Of a stretch of 24,702 bases of DNA, positions 1 through 8,544 are shown piece by piece; position 1 is the stretch's first letter, and each line of letters starts with the position of its first letter. Under the pieces are notes generated by a model that saw only the letters and a program-made list of their open reading frames with translations, did no database searches and was not told the DNA's origin. A program made the position numbers and the translations under genes. The stretch covers positions 28,831 to 53,532 of the forward strand of contig NW_005434507.1 of the NCBI RefSeq assembly GCF_000315625.1. Direction: 5' to 3'. This DNA is from Guillardia theta CCMP2712 (Eukaryota > Cryptophyceae > Pyrenomonadales > Geminigeraceae).

Positions 1-20
1 ACCCTGTCATATCTATTCAG

Positions 21-76
21 CTCCCTCCTCCTCCTCCACCACCACCACCACCACCACCTCCTCCTCCTCCTCCTCC

Positions 77-113
<37 letters not shown>
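21..113. repeat. Trinucleotide microsatellite block
   Basis: Consecutive runs of CTC, CAC, CTC again and then about twelve ATC units. The block lies beyond the stop codon of the minus-strand gene that ends at 236. The following stretch 114-235 is almost pure pyrimidine on the plus strand (purine-rich 3' flank for that gene), and I see no gene in it. Confidence 0.95.
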
Positions 114-114
<1 letters not shown>

Positions 115-235
115 TTCAACCATTCTCCCTGCCCCCCCTGCCCCAACTTCCTCCTTCGCTCACATCTCCCCCTCTTCCTCTCCCACTTCCGCTTTCTCCT
201 TTCCACCCTCCTCCTCCTCCTCCTCTCTCCTCCCA

Positions 236-1455
236 TTATCCTCTAGAAAGCTCACCCAGGAAGGCCTCGAAGACGGCCCAGCTCAGTACCTGGGGATGAT
301 GTAAGGGCACAGGACGGAGGGAGCACAGAGGGGACGAGGACGAGGACGAAGTAGAAGTTGGTTGAGGAGGAGGAGGAAGGGGGAGTGGGGGGGGGAGGTT
401 GGGGGGTAGGGGTACAGGTTTGTCAAGCTTCTTGTCCAGCAGCATCTTGTTCTTGCGCAAGAACTGTAATGAATGCGAATTCAGCAAGTGGAAAGCATTG
501 CATAGCTCAGCATGTTTTGAAAAGCAGGAGTGGTGTTGAAGCGGAAAGGGGGAAAGCGGCAGGGGAGGAGGAGGATGTGAGGAGAAGGGAGAAGGGGAAG
601 GGAGGAGAGGAGGAGAGAAGGGAAGCCGAAGAAACAGGACAGCGAAGGAAGAGAAGCTGACGAAAGAGCTTGTCTCACCTCGGTCTTGAAGCTTCCATCA
701 GCATCCCAGGTGAATCGAACTTCCAATCCTTTCGACAGCTTCTGCTTGTATCCTCCCTGCTGTGAATTCAGTGCTGCTGGAGGGAGTCTTTTCCTGTCCT
801 CCTCCTCCTCCTCATCATCATCATCATCATCATCATCATCAACAACAACAACAACAAAATTCCTTCCTCTCCTCCTCATCATCATCATCCTCAACAACAT
901 CAACATTCCTTCCTCTTCTGCTCCTCTTCGCTGCTCCTCCTCCTCTTTGCTTTTCTTCACTTCTCTCCTCCTCCTCACCTTCTCCTTCCTCATACTACAA
1001 CTCAACAGCACCAACAGATTCAATTCGCTCTCAGCACAGCATCTATTCATAACAACAATTGTGAACATGTCAGCCAGGCTTTCCACTGACCTGTTTCACC
1101 ATCCAGTTGCGCCACAGCTCAAGGAAAGCAAGGTCGACGAAGCTTTTTCTTGCCATCTTCTCCTCAATCCTGAGTGAAGTCAAGGTGAGTGAGAGACAAG
1201 TATGTAATATCTCGTTGATATGTGGAGACGGATGTTAAGAATGAGAATGAGAATGAGAATTGAGTTTGGGATTGAAGGAAATTAGCCCAGTTGAAATGTG
1301 TTGTGTTGTTGATATTACGGGAGAAATCGTCATCATCGTGTCCACATCATCTCTCTCCCCAACTTTATCACCAACTCCATCTCCAAAATCATGATCATGA
1401 TCATTTATATCATGATCATTTACTCCAGCATCATCATCATCATCATCATCATCAT

Positions 1456-1498
<43 letters not shown>

Positions 1499-3208
1499 TC
1501 CATCATCATCATCATCATTCAACACGTCCTTCCACATCAGACTCAAGAGGACACATCAACCTGTCGTTGATCAACTCGGTGAAGCGATGAGAGTCGTTCT
1601 CAGTGGCAAGCACTATCCTCTATCACCAGAGACATCAGCGTCTTCCACTCTTCAACTTTCATCCTCACAATCACTCTCTTCATCTTCACTTCCTCGTCCA
1701 TGAGAACCTTCGCACACAAGGCTCAACGAAACGTTCGTGACAACTCAAACCCAACAAACCTCGTAGGCTGCTTGCTTCTCGTTCCGCTTTCCCTTCCCTC
1801 CTCCCTTTGCCTTCACTGCCGCTGCCATGGAATCAGCTTCTCCCATTCAACACAGCAGCCGTTGCGAGCTCTCACCCTTTGCAGCAGTTGCGTCCACATA
1901 CAACCCGACCGCGTACTCGTTTATCTTCTTCCATGGCTGCAAAATTCCTTCAGCGGAAAACTCCACCTCCTCCTCCTCGTCCTCGTCCTCGTCCGCCTCC
2001 TCCTCCGCGTCCTCGCCCTCGCCCTCCTCCCCATGCTGTACACTACTATCCTCTTCTCCGTCTCGACCCTCCTCCTCCTCTCACACCTTCCACCACGGCC
2101 GTCTTGACACGCAACCAGCTTGAGAAACATCATCGTCACTGCAGTACTGGAACAAGACTCAGCGGCATACCTGAGATCAGCCTCATGTTTGTTTCTTTGT
2201 CATTCTTGCCGCTGTCAAGTATGACAGGGAACTTGATCCCTGTCTCCTTCTCCACAGCATTCCTGCAAACTTGGGCTCAACTTCAACATTCACATCTGAA
2301 TCATCTTCTTTCACCGCTCTGAACTCTTCTTCTTGGCATCGGCAACGAACATCACATTTGTTTCTTCACTCTGTGAAAAAAACAGCGCAAAGAAACCTCA
2401 ATCAGACAACATAACAGCAACCAGAACAAATTTGCATCATGTACAACCACATAGCATGTCTGTCTCCAAACTAGAGATTTACAACCAAAAACAGAAACAA
2501 TTGCACATCTGCACAACAGCAGAGCAAAACAAAACATCTCTGCTCAGAGAATACCACTCACCGGACTGTGACCTCCCCCTCCGTTCCAACTCCCAAACCA
2601 TCCCCTTCCTCCTGCTCGACGCTCTCATCTCCGAGCCTCTACACGCCTTCATCCACTCACCTCCCATTCCACCTCCTCCCCCAGGGCCCCAGACGTCCAC
2701 AGCTACGGAGGTCCTGAAATCGGGTCAGGTGCAGCATAGCGAGCAATAGCCAGAGTGACCGGAGGATGGGGAGGAGGAAAGGGAGGAGGTCAGTGAAGAG
2801 GAGGGGAAAGGGACGTTTAAGAGGAGGGGGGGTTCTGAAGGTAGGAGGAGCAAGGTGCTGCGGTGAAGCAACGGGCATGGCGGGAACTTTGGGCATGCGA
2901 AAGGCTCACTTGCTCTGGGATGGTTTGGATATCATTGCAGCGCTCAAGCCTTGAAAGGAGAGGTTAGCAACAGGCGATGCCAGTGGATGCTTGCCCTTCA
3001 GCCATCATGCCAAGAACAAGAGTTTTCTCCCTCACCTCGTAGACCCATCATGGGGGAGGGCGTGAAAGCGGCACATCCTACATGTTCTGAGTCAGATCAC
3101 TGGGTCCTCGAGCTGTACAGGGAGAAAGAGGAGAGCACCTGAACAGTGAAGGATGGCAATGAGCGCGGCGGAGAGGATCGGCGTTGAGCCCATGTTGGTT
3201 TTCAACAT
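236..3208 (-). CDS. Plastid-targeted chalcone-isomerase-fold protein, 16 exons
   Basis: Exons (minus strand, 5' to 3'): 3208-3139, 3077-3036, 2949-2910, 2713-2661, 2611-2562, 2370-2315, 2262-2171, 2118-2087, 1936-1876, 1821-1760, 1707-1669, 1619-1561, 1169-1091, 759-679, 463-416, 289-236. They sum to 918 nt (305 residues plus TAA); every intron is GT-AG and every junction keeps phase. Seen: a hydrophobic signal peptide (about residues 1-25), then CAAF with Phe28 and a basic Ser/Pro stretch; TGIKFP at about 111-116; YAVGLYVD at about 153-160; GLEVRFTWDADGSF in exon 14; WAVFEAFLGEL near the C-terminus. These match the order of blocks in chalcone-isomerase-fold proteins. In the YAVGLYVD block a Tyr sits where true chalcone isomerases have their catalytic Thr, so a non-enzymatic fatty-acid-binding (FAP-like) role in the plastid stroma is likelier; that is inference. 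ATG 3208 is the first in frame after an upstream TAG; ATG 3193, five codons later, has better context. Exons 5, 8, 10 and 11 and the last intron are the least certain. Confidence 0.78.
797..857. repeat. Intronic (CTC)n-(ATC)n-(AAC)n microsatellite
   Basis: Runs of CTC, then about nine ATC/TCA units, then five AAC units. It lies inside intron 13 (760-1090) of the chalcone-isomerase-fold gene, so the transcript strand carries GAG/GAT/GTT repeats. Confidence 0.93.
1240..1260. repeat. (GAGAAT)n short tandem repeat
   Basis: Three and a half copies of the hexamer AATGAG in intron 12 (1170-1560) of the minus-strand gene. Confidence 0.85.
1388..1419. repeat. Clustered ATGATCAT palindromes
   Basis: The self-complementary 8-mer ATGATCAT occurs three times, the first two overlapping, just before the ATC microsatellite in intron 12. 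No function is apparent. Confidence 0.75.
1429..1519. repeat. Intronic (ATC)n microsatellite with CTC interruptions
   Basis: About 30 ATC units with two CTC interruptions, near the 5' end (in transcript terms) of intron 12. Six-frame reading gives poly-His or poly-Asp, but it sits between two well supported exons. Confidence 0.93.
1966..2031. repeat. Imperfect CTC/CGT/CGC trinucleotide tract
   Basis: A degenerate CTC-CGT-CGC array inside intron 8 (1937-2086). On the transcript strand it is GAGGACGAGG-like, between the exon with the Pro-Trp-rich segment and the exon carrying YAVGLYVD. Confidence 0.85.
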
Positions 3209-3889
3209 GGATGAGCTGATCTCCTACCAAAGTTCCGTCAGTTCATGATTGCCTTCATGTTCCATGTGAGATAAGACCATGCACGATCTCTACATTATCT
3301 TCTGTACGATAAGATAAGAACCTATCTGATCGATATGGAATCTTTGTAAGGTGCAAGCCTGCATGGATTCCTTCTTCAGCAACGTAAATGCTCTCTCTCT
3401 ATTCTTTTCTTCCTGTACTTCAAGCATCATGTGTATGCGATCCTTCTGCTTGTTGTCATCCTGCACCTCGTTTTCATCCTAATCTTCCTCCATCTTCTTC
3501 TGCTTCTCCCCGTCCACCTCGCCTTCCCCTCTCCCCTCCTCCTCGTCCGTTCTAGCCCATGGCGCGGCCGCATGCAGATCCTAAAAACAATCTGGCCAGG
3601 GGGCGATATTGTTGGAAACTCTCAAATATTCTCAACTACATTTCAAAACTTTCTACGAAAATTAATATCTACTTTCATATTTTGTAACTATCAGCCCAAT
3701 TGTGGATAAATCTGAATGGCCCCTATGAATCTGACCCAACACCCCTACCCCTCCTGTTTCAAAATATGACTCTACCCTACCCGTACTGATTACATGAATT
3801 GTCAGGTCCAAATACCGGTATCTGAACACCCCCACACCTGACCTACCTACTACCTACAAGTCTAGTCACAACTCAGCCTTCAGTAGAAC
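3209..3889. other. 5' flank of the chalcone-isomerase-fold gene; no gene seen
   Basis: Upstream of the minus-strand start. It should hold that gene's promoter, but I see no clear TATA box on that strand. A CT-rich stretch (about 3390-3545) gives a leucine-rich open frame on the plus strand that looks compositional. From 3600 the DNA becomes AT-richer and contains no recognisable exon. Confidence 0.6.
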
Positions 3890-4109
3890 TTGTCCGGGCC
3901 CGGCCGCGAGTCAACGGTCCCGAGTCCGACGGTCCGCGCCGTCGCGCGCCGGCCACGCACCGTGGCCCACCGGTGCCGCTGTGTGCGGGCCGGGGCCGGG
4001 CAGCAGCCGGGAATCCCGGGGGGGTGAGGCGGTGGACTCAGTAAACTTCGGCGAAGTCTGGCCGGGCACGGTGCCCGGAGGCTGAGTCAACTTGCAGGCC
4101 CGGGCTTTC
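3890..4109. other. GC-rich island with nested palindromes
   Basis: Base composition shifts sharply to GC. It contains an inverted repeat at 4062-4078 (CCGGGCAC, one base, GTGCCCGG) and a smaller ACTTC-GGC-GAAGT stem just before it. Short motifs such as GAGTC, ACGGTCC and CCCACCGGTG recall motifs of the array beyond 7545. No coding frame convinces me. Confidence 0.6.
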
Positions 4110-4139
4110 TTTACTCAAAATTAAGTTAAAAATCAGAAC
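4110..4139 (-). repeat. Dispersed-repeat arm shared with the tandem array
   Basis: An AT-rich 30-mer (core ATTAAGTTAAAAATCAG) that recurs with a few changes at 14884-14913, 19887-19916 and 20072-20101. Homology continues to the right: the ACGAGGACAATCAGGAG flank matches the outer flank at 14868 and 19868 in reverse, and CTTGACCCTGACACTGTCG at about 4168 matches 20104. It is one end of a mobile or dispersed element whose other end I cannot find near here. Confidence 0.7.
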
Positions 4140-4692
4140 GAGGACAATCAGGAGAGGCGAGGAGGCTTGACCCTGACACTGTCGCACAGGCCAAACGGCG
4201 AGAAGAGAAAAGACAGCGAGAACCAAACCCAATCCTGCCGACTGCTGTCCCCCAAACTTAACGGATACCTTCACTTAACTGCGCGCAGGACAAGTCCCCC
4301 GCGCGGCAATGCCAGCGATGTCGCGGCCTCAGAGACAGTCACTGTCTCTGAGGCGGTGCCGGGTGATACTAACATCATCAGCCTCCGTCTCATGAAATGC
4401 CCGGGGCCGCAGCGGGCCATCACTGACTCCTTTTGAACCGTTCCGACAATACTATGATAGTGAAGCGATGATGGCCCTCCTCAAGGCGTGCAGAGCAAGA
4501 CTGAGGAGATGACTGTCTCACACAGCATCATCGCCGCCGGCGTTGTTGAAAGTTGAAGCCGCTCACTTGACAAGAAAGCAAGCGGGGCCCGTCCCAGCTC
4601 GGTTATGATGGTAAAGAAGCTGCTGCCCGACATCAGATCACCCAGGCTTGCTGTGTGTGCGTGCGAACATACAAACTCTCCAAGCTCCTCTG
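4140..4692. other. Intergenic stretch, no gene seen
   Basis: Contains the flank of the dispersed repeat and a perfect palindrome (own entry). An 89-codon open frame at 4167-4436 has no recognisable motif. The last 46 bp, from 4647, begin with CTTGCTGTGT, which also closes the right arm of the inverted repeat (6009-6018, reversed), followed by 36 bp absent from that arm. Confidence 0.5.
4327..4353. repeat. Perfect 13-bp-arm palindrome
   Basis: CCTCAGAGACAGT at 4327-4339, one base, then its exact reverse complement at 4341-4353. It could form a long hairpin in DNA or RNA. No T-run follows. Confidence 0.9.
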
Positions 4693-4698
4693 CTTCTC

Positions 4699-4704
4699 TT
4701 TATT
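4699..4704 (-). terminator. Polyadenylation signal AATAAA (left gene)
   Basis: AATAAA on the minus strand about 120 nt after the stop at 4826. Conserved in the right arm at 5997-6002. Confidence 0.6.
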
Positions 4705-4825
4705 TACAGGCTATCGCTACAATCAGCTGAGGTACAGCAGCTATGTCTCATTCCGAGCACAACAAGATTTCAACAGCCTTGGGCTTGCAGTGGCTCTAGT
4801 GTACACGCTTGCTCGTGGCCTGCTG

Positions 4826-5152
4826 CTACTTGATGCCGACTCTTGCCACCTTGAAGGTCTGCCCGAAGTATGGCCGCAGCATCTTCATCTTGTCGAAGCC
4901 GCAGAGCTTTGCCGACGATCGCTGACGCCTTGGCTGTCTCGGCATCTGGCTCGGAGCCTCCTCGTCGAGCTCATCCTCCTCCTCAAGAAACCAGCATGCA
5001 ACGTCCCCGACGAGGCGGGCAAACGCCGCTATCACGGCCATGGCCACTAGCAGCCGCCGGCATGATCGCTCGCGGGCTTGGAGAGCAAGGTCCCTGGGGG
5101 CAGGCTGAAGGTCTGAGAGAGGAAGGTGCCAGTCGTGGGAGGACGTGTTCAT
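4826..5152 (-). CDS. 108-residue protein of unknown function, left copy
   Basis: I do not recognise the family. The N-terminus (1-33) is polar, ending in a basic cluster (RERSCRR). Residues 34-56 are hydrophobic (LLVAMAVIAAFARL...), with an Arg and an Asp inside, so a membrane anchor is possible but marginal. An acidic block EEEDELDEE (57-65) follows, then a basic tail with KMKMLRPYFGQTFKV. The start ATG has CTACC before it, a TATA-like element 47-51 nt upstream, and AATAAA beyond the stop, so the gene looks complete and intronless. It is the mirror copy of 5540-5866, differing at residues 9, 10, 15, 31 and 103. A 95-codon antisense frame exists but lacks such signals. Confidence 0.6.
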   Translation of the reverse strand: MNTSSHDWHLPLSDLQPAPRDLALQARERSCRRLLVAMAVIAAFARLVGDVACWFLEEEDELDEEAPSQMPRQPRRQRSSAKLCGFDKMKMLRPYFGQTFKVARVGIK

Positions 5153-5198
5153 GGTAGCAGATACTCGCTTTCCTTGTCGCGGCAGGGAGCAGGGCAGG

Positions 5199-5203
5199 TT
5201 ATA
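5199..5203 (-). promoter_or_regulatory. TATA-like element, left gene
   Basis: TATAA on the minus strand (within CAGCATATAACC), 47 nt before the start codon. The 103 bp between the arm edge and the ATG is identical in both arms. Confidence 0.5.
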
Positions 5204-5255
5204 TGCTGACAGCAGGCAAAGATGACGGTCGCGTGAGATACACTTGTCACGCTCC

Positions 5256-5436
5256 CAGCTGACAGTGAAGCATGTGGTAAGTATGACAGTGAAGCAGGTG
5301 GCAAGTATTTACCTCATGACCACAATACAAATGTTACATGTCACGTGATCTTTTCGGTGGGGCTCGCCGCAGCTGCCCGCTCAACTGGAGTATGTTCAAT
5401 AAATGCTGACAGGCAGTCACGAGGTAATGCACACTA
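5256..5436. promoter_or_regulatory. Shared spacer between divergent genes
   Basis: 181 bp of unique sequence between the arms, the likely common upstream region of both genes. It contains two adjacent 24-bp direct repeats (5260-5283 and 5284-5307, starting TGACAGTGAAGCA, two mismatches) and a CACGTG palindrome at 5342-5347. Which proteins bind is unknown. Confidence 0.5.
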
Positions 5437-5488
5437 GGAGCGTGACAAGTGTATCTCACGCGACCGTCATCTTTGCCTGCTGTCAGCA

Positions 5489-5493
5489 TATAA
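5489..5493 (+). promoter_or_regulatory. TATA-like element, right gene
   Basis: TATAA within CAGCATATAACC, 47 nt before the ATG at 5540. Confidence 0.5.
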
Positions 5494-5539
5494 CCTGCCC
5501 TGCTCCCTGCCGCGACAAGGAAAGCGAGTATCTGCTACC

Positions 5540-5866
5540 ATGAACACGTCCTCCCACGACTGGCAACGTCCTCTCTCAGACCCTCAGCCTGCCCCCAGGG
5601 ACCTTGCTCTCCAAGCCCGCGAGCGATCATGGCGGCGGCTGCTAGTGGCCATGGCCGTGATAGCGGCGTTTGCCCGCCTCGTCGGGGACGTTGCATGCTG
5701 GTTTCTTGAGGAGGAGGATGAGCTCGACGAGGAGGCTCCGAGCCAGATGCCGAGACAGCCAAGGCGTCAGCGATCGTCGGCAAAGCTCTGCGGCTTCGAC
5801 AAGATGAAGATGCTGCGGCCATACTTCGGGCAGACCTTCAAGGTGTCAAGAGTCGGCATCAAGTAG
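5540..5866 (+). CDS. 108-residue protein of unknown function, right copy
   Basis: Mirror copy of 4826-5152 with Gln9, Arg10, Pro15, Trp31 and Ser103 in place of His, Leu, Leu, Cys and Ala. All five base changes between the copies alter the protein, while the flanks inside the arms carry no substitutions, only two indels. Same layout: basic cluster, weak hydrophobic segment 34-56, acidic block, basic tail ending RVGIK. It is transcribed away from its twin across the 5256-5436 spacer. The arms are so alike that the duplication is recent or kept uniform by conversion. Function unknown. Confidence 0.6.
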   Translation: MNTSSHDWQRPLSDPQPAPRDLALQARERSWRRLLVAMAVIAAFARLVGDVACWFLEEEDELDEEAPSQMPRQPRRQRSSAKLCGFDKMKMLRPYFGQTFKVSRVGIK

Positions 5867-5996
5867 ACAGCAGGCCACGAGCAAGCGTGTACACTAGAGC
5901 CACTGCAAGCCCAAGGCTGTTGAAATCTTGTTGTGCTCGGAATGAGACATAGCTGCTGTACCTCAGCTGATTGTAGCGATAGCCCTAGAGCCTGTA

Positions 5997-6002
5997 AATA
6001 AA
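5997..6002 (+). terminator. Polyadenylation signal AATAAA (right gene)
   Basis: AATAAA about 130 nt after the stop of the right copy. Confidence 0.6.
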
Positions 6003-6018
6003 GAGAAGACACAGCAAG

Positions 6019-7544
6019 TGTAGCACCAGTCGGCTCACTGATGTTTGTCTGTCACTGTGACCCAACCCAAGTCAAGGGTGCGCATGGGAGGTACCTGGTA
6101 CAGGAAGCGAAAGGGAGCATGTCTCATCGTAGAGCTCCGCGGGGCCGAGGGATATCAGAGCTCTGGCAGTTTGCTCAAAACTTCTAAAACTAAAAGCTCA
6201 AAACTTCTAGAACTTCATCTTCAGCCCAACCTTGGCGGAGCGCAGATATCCATAGGACGGCCTCTGATCAAGAGGCTTCGATCGAACTACTCATCATCGA
6301 TCAAAGTTCTTATCATTCACCGAAGTTCTCATCATCAATCGCCGAACATTCTTCGTCTCAATCACATCAATTTCAACTCTCCAAAAAGTCTCCCATCCCC
6401 ACATCAATTACTTCTGAGCATGAATCCCCGCCAACTTGTCTGACTCGTTGGAAGACTTCACGAAAATCGGCTCTGCCCTTTATCATGGCGTTGTGTTTTT
6501 TCATGATTTCATGATGGAAGAGCAAGAGAGCAAAGACAGCATGCTTTGCAGGAAATTGTAAAGCATCATAACGTCCTCAAGAAAAGAATAAAATCTACTC
6601 TTTTCACATGCGTGTCTGCAGGCACGACAAGCAGAGCAAGAAGGATCGGGACAAAAGGAGGACGGCAAAATTCCTTTCCCCACTTCTCCTGTTCCCGACT
6701 CTGAAAGACCGAAGGCTACCGGTCCGATAACCAGGCATCAGATGCTAACAGTAGGGGAATGTTACTAGAGTCCTTTCTCCCCCTCAGTTTAAGGTTGAGT
6801 CGCTCAGCCTGTGACAATCGAGCTGCCAGCCGCGTCACCCTAACAACTTCCTCGACACCCTCCGGTGGTAAATATGCTGATTCAAGCGGCGAAGCTCTTC
6901 AAGAGCCTGTGATCAAAGCTTCCGAAAGCCTGAGCTCGCAAGCCGCTGAGCTATCATCGGTCTTGTTGAGTAGTCATTCGGGCTCTTCTGGGGTGGGTGT
7001 AGCAGACATGTGACCGCATCTGGCCCAGGATCTCTCTCGTCAGGTCAAGGCCTCCCTGTCCTTGGCTGCCATCATTGCAACTGCGTTCCGATATGCGTCT
7101 CACTCCTTCGGCGGCGGCCACAGCATCGTCGCAGGCATGACGCGGGGATCTTGTCCTGCGCGCACTTAGTGATCAATAAGTTTGCCGACCCTCATCGCTG
7201 CCCAGACTCCTCAACTCTCTACTTCTCAGCCTTCTGCTCCAACCGCAATCACATGCAACCAGGTCGTGGATGCTTGACCTCGACGAGAGTACTCAGTGTT
7301 TCCATCATGTCATTAGTATGGAGAGGATTCGAAAACCGACCTAGACCCTAAAATCCACATGCTGGCTTATTGTTCTACATCTTGATTTGCAAAGCAGCTT
7401 AATCATGGTCCCGGTAGATGGTAATGCCTCCCCACTTTTGAAGTAAGCAATGAAGGTCCAATGGAGGACTGTCGGGGTTGGGTTCCAGGTCAGATATACT
7501 CTCCTGTAGCGATTGCTGCGGCCACTGTAACATCTTCGCAAGAA
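6019..7544. other. Intergenic stretch between inverted repeat and array; no confident gene
   Basis: Contains a direct repeat GCTCAAAACTTCTA (6173-6186, 6196-6209), AAGTTCT/ATCATC-rich DNA at 6290-6350, and an array-like motif ACCGGTCCGATAACCA at 6718-6733. A stop-free stretch 7014-7169 on the plus strand reads as plausible protein (QVKASLSLAAIIATAFRYAS and a Gly/His-rich part) and could be a lone or relic exon, but I found no partner exons. Other open frames show no motif. Confidence 0.4.
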
Positions 7545-8249
7545 GACGGAGATACGCAACGTCAAAGCGCTTGCACTGGGCAGCTGGTAGTCAGTCGCTG
7601 CCGAGCCTGCTCTGTGACTCCAGCTCGGGGAACTACTCGAGCGTGAGTATGAATCCGAAAATGATGACTGCTCCCCCAGTAGCTGAGCTCGCATGCAACC
7701 ACCGGTCCTAAGCCTAGCTATTCCATCCGATTGGAGGGTGGGGTGTCGCGGACTGCCCTTTCGAGTGGGACGTGACTCACACTTGTCAGTTTGAAAAACC
7801 GTTGAGCTTGACTCCGCAGATGACAGTAAAAGGAGTGATTTCGGATTCAAAATGTCATATTCGAATCACGTACCTTTTCCCAAGTTCCGAAGAAAAAAAT
7901 CATGAAATGGGGGGTACCGAATAGCCTCCGAGGTTTCCTTCCGCAGTTCGGCCACCCGGTGACCGGTCCGATAATCCAACTTGATAACAAGTAGCCCCGG
8001 CCACCGGTCCTATAACAAGTAGCCCACCGGTCTGACAACTAGTAGCCCACCGGTCCTTGGACGGTACTCTCGAGTCGAGTCCCGGACTCGACAAGGGCCA
8101 GGAAGCCTGAGGAGACGGTTGAGCCCTTCCACGTGGTCAGGGCTCTTGCCGGCCCTTCCGCCGGTCAGTCCTGCCAGTAGTCACGGTCCGAGCCTACGTA
8201 CCCTACTTGACTAAGTCCACTGTAAAATCAAACAATAACAGTAGTAATA
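7545..8249. other. Unit 1 leader before A1
   Basis: Starts with the unit edge, then the ACCGGTCCTA and GTGTCGCGG motifs (7701-7710, 7743-7751). At about 7930-8090 it carries unit-specific DNA in which AGTAGCCCACCGGTC-like repeats occur three times in a row, replacing the Pro/Gly-GC-rich part of units 2-4. A minus-strand open frame covering 7341-7850 spans the array edge and is not kept in units 3 and 4. Confidence 0.55.
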
Positions 8250-8280
8250 ATGGTACAGATTACTACACAACCCTGCCGAT

Positions 8281-8305
8281 CATTCCCCCAAAAACTTGGG
8301 GAATG
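8281..8305 (+). promoter_or_regulatory. Hairpin upstream of A1
   Basis: CATTCCCC, nine-base loop, GGGGAATG. Lies about 380 bp before the A1 start and is present before every A copy. Confidence 0.6.
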
Positions 8306-8544
8306 TCGCCGCCAACTCAGCGAGATGCCACTAGCCGCGGCCGGGCCTACAACCCCTCGCCTTCCACCCCACCCGCCCCCCCCAGGTCGTAGTCAATACT
8401 ACCAGTCAATGTCTTTGGACCCTACCCCCGCCTCCGCTCAAAAGTTGGCAGGACCTGATCCTCCATGTGGTCAGGGCTCTTGCGCGGGGGTGGGGTGTCG
8501 CGGCCGGTCGAGGGGTGGCGGGGGGTTGACAGCGAGTCGACCTC

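Larger units (their letters stand above)
4693..5255 (-). repeat. Left arm of large inverted repeat
   Basis: The reverse complement of 5437-6008. By eye the arms differ by five substitutions, one 1-bp indel after the stop codon, and one 8-bp indel (CTCTAGGG extra in the right arm) close to the polyadenylation signal. The arm holds a whole gene: promoter, coding region and 3' end. Confidence 0.93.
5437..6008 (+). repeat. Right arm of large inverted repeat
   Basis: Mirror of 4693-5255. Homology may reach 6018 through CTTGCTGTGT if a 36-bp insertion at 4657-4692 in the other arm is allowed. Confidence 0.93.

Noticed and set aside
481-1177. Long open frames on both strands with Ser-, Asp- and Glu-runs
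   Set aside because: They run through introns 13 and 14 and simple repeats; the true exons within them are short and listed in the gene entry.
1235-1590. Poly-Asp and poly-His open frames over the ATC tract
   Set aside because: They are direct products of the microsatellite and lie in a predicted intron.
3431-3709. Hydrophobic 92-codon frame that looks like a membrane protein
   Set aside because: Its Leu-rich start comes from a CT-rich tract, and there is no conserved motif.
4167-4436. 89-codon frame spanning the palindrome
   Set aside because: The frame crosses repeat-arm DNA and a perfect palindrome, with no motif or splice partner.
4870-5157. Antisense 95-codon frame in the inverted repeat
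   Set aside because: The other strand has TATA element, start context and AATAAA in the right order; this one has none.
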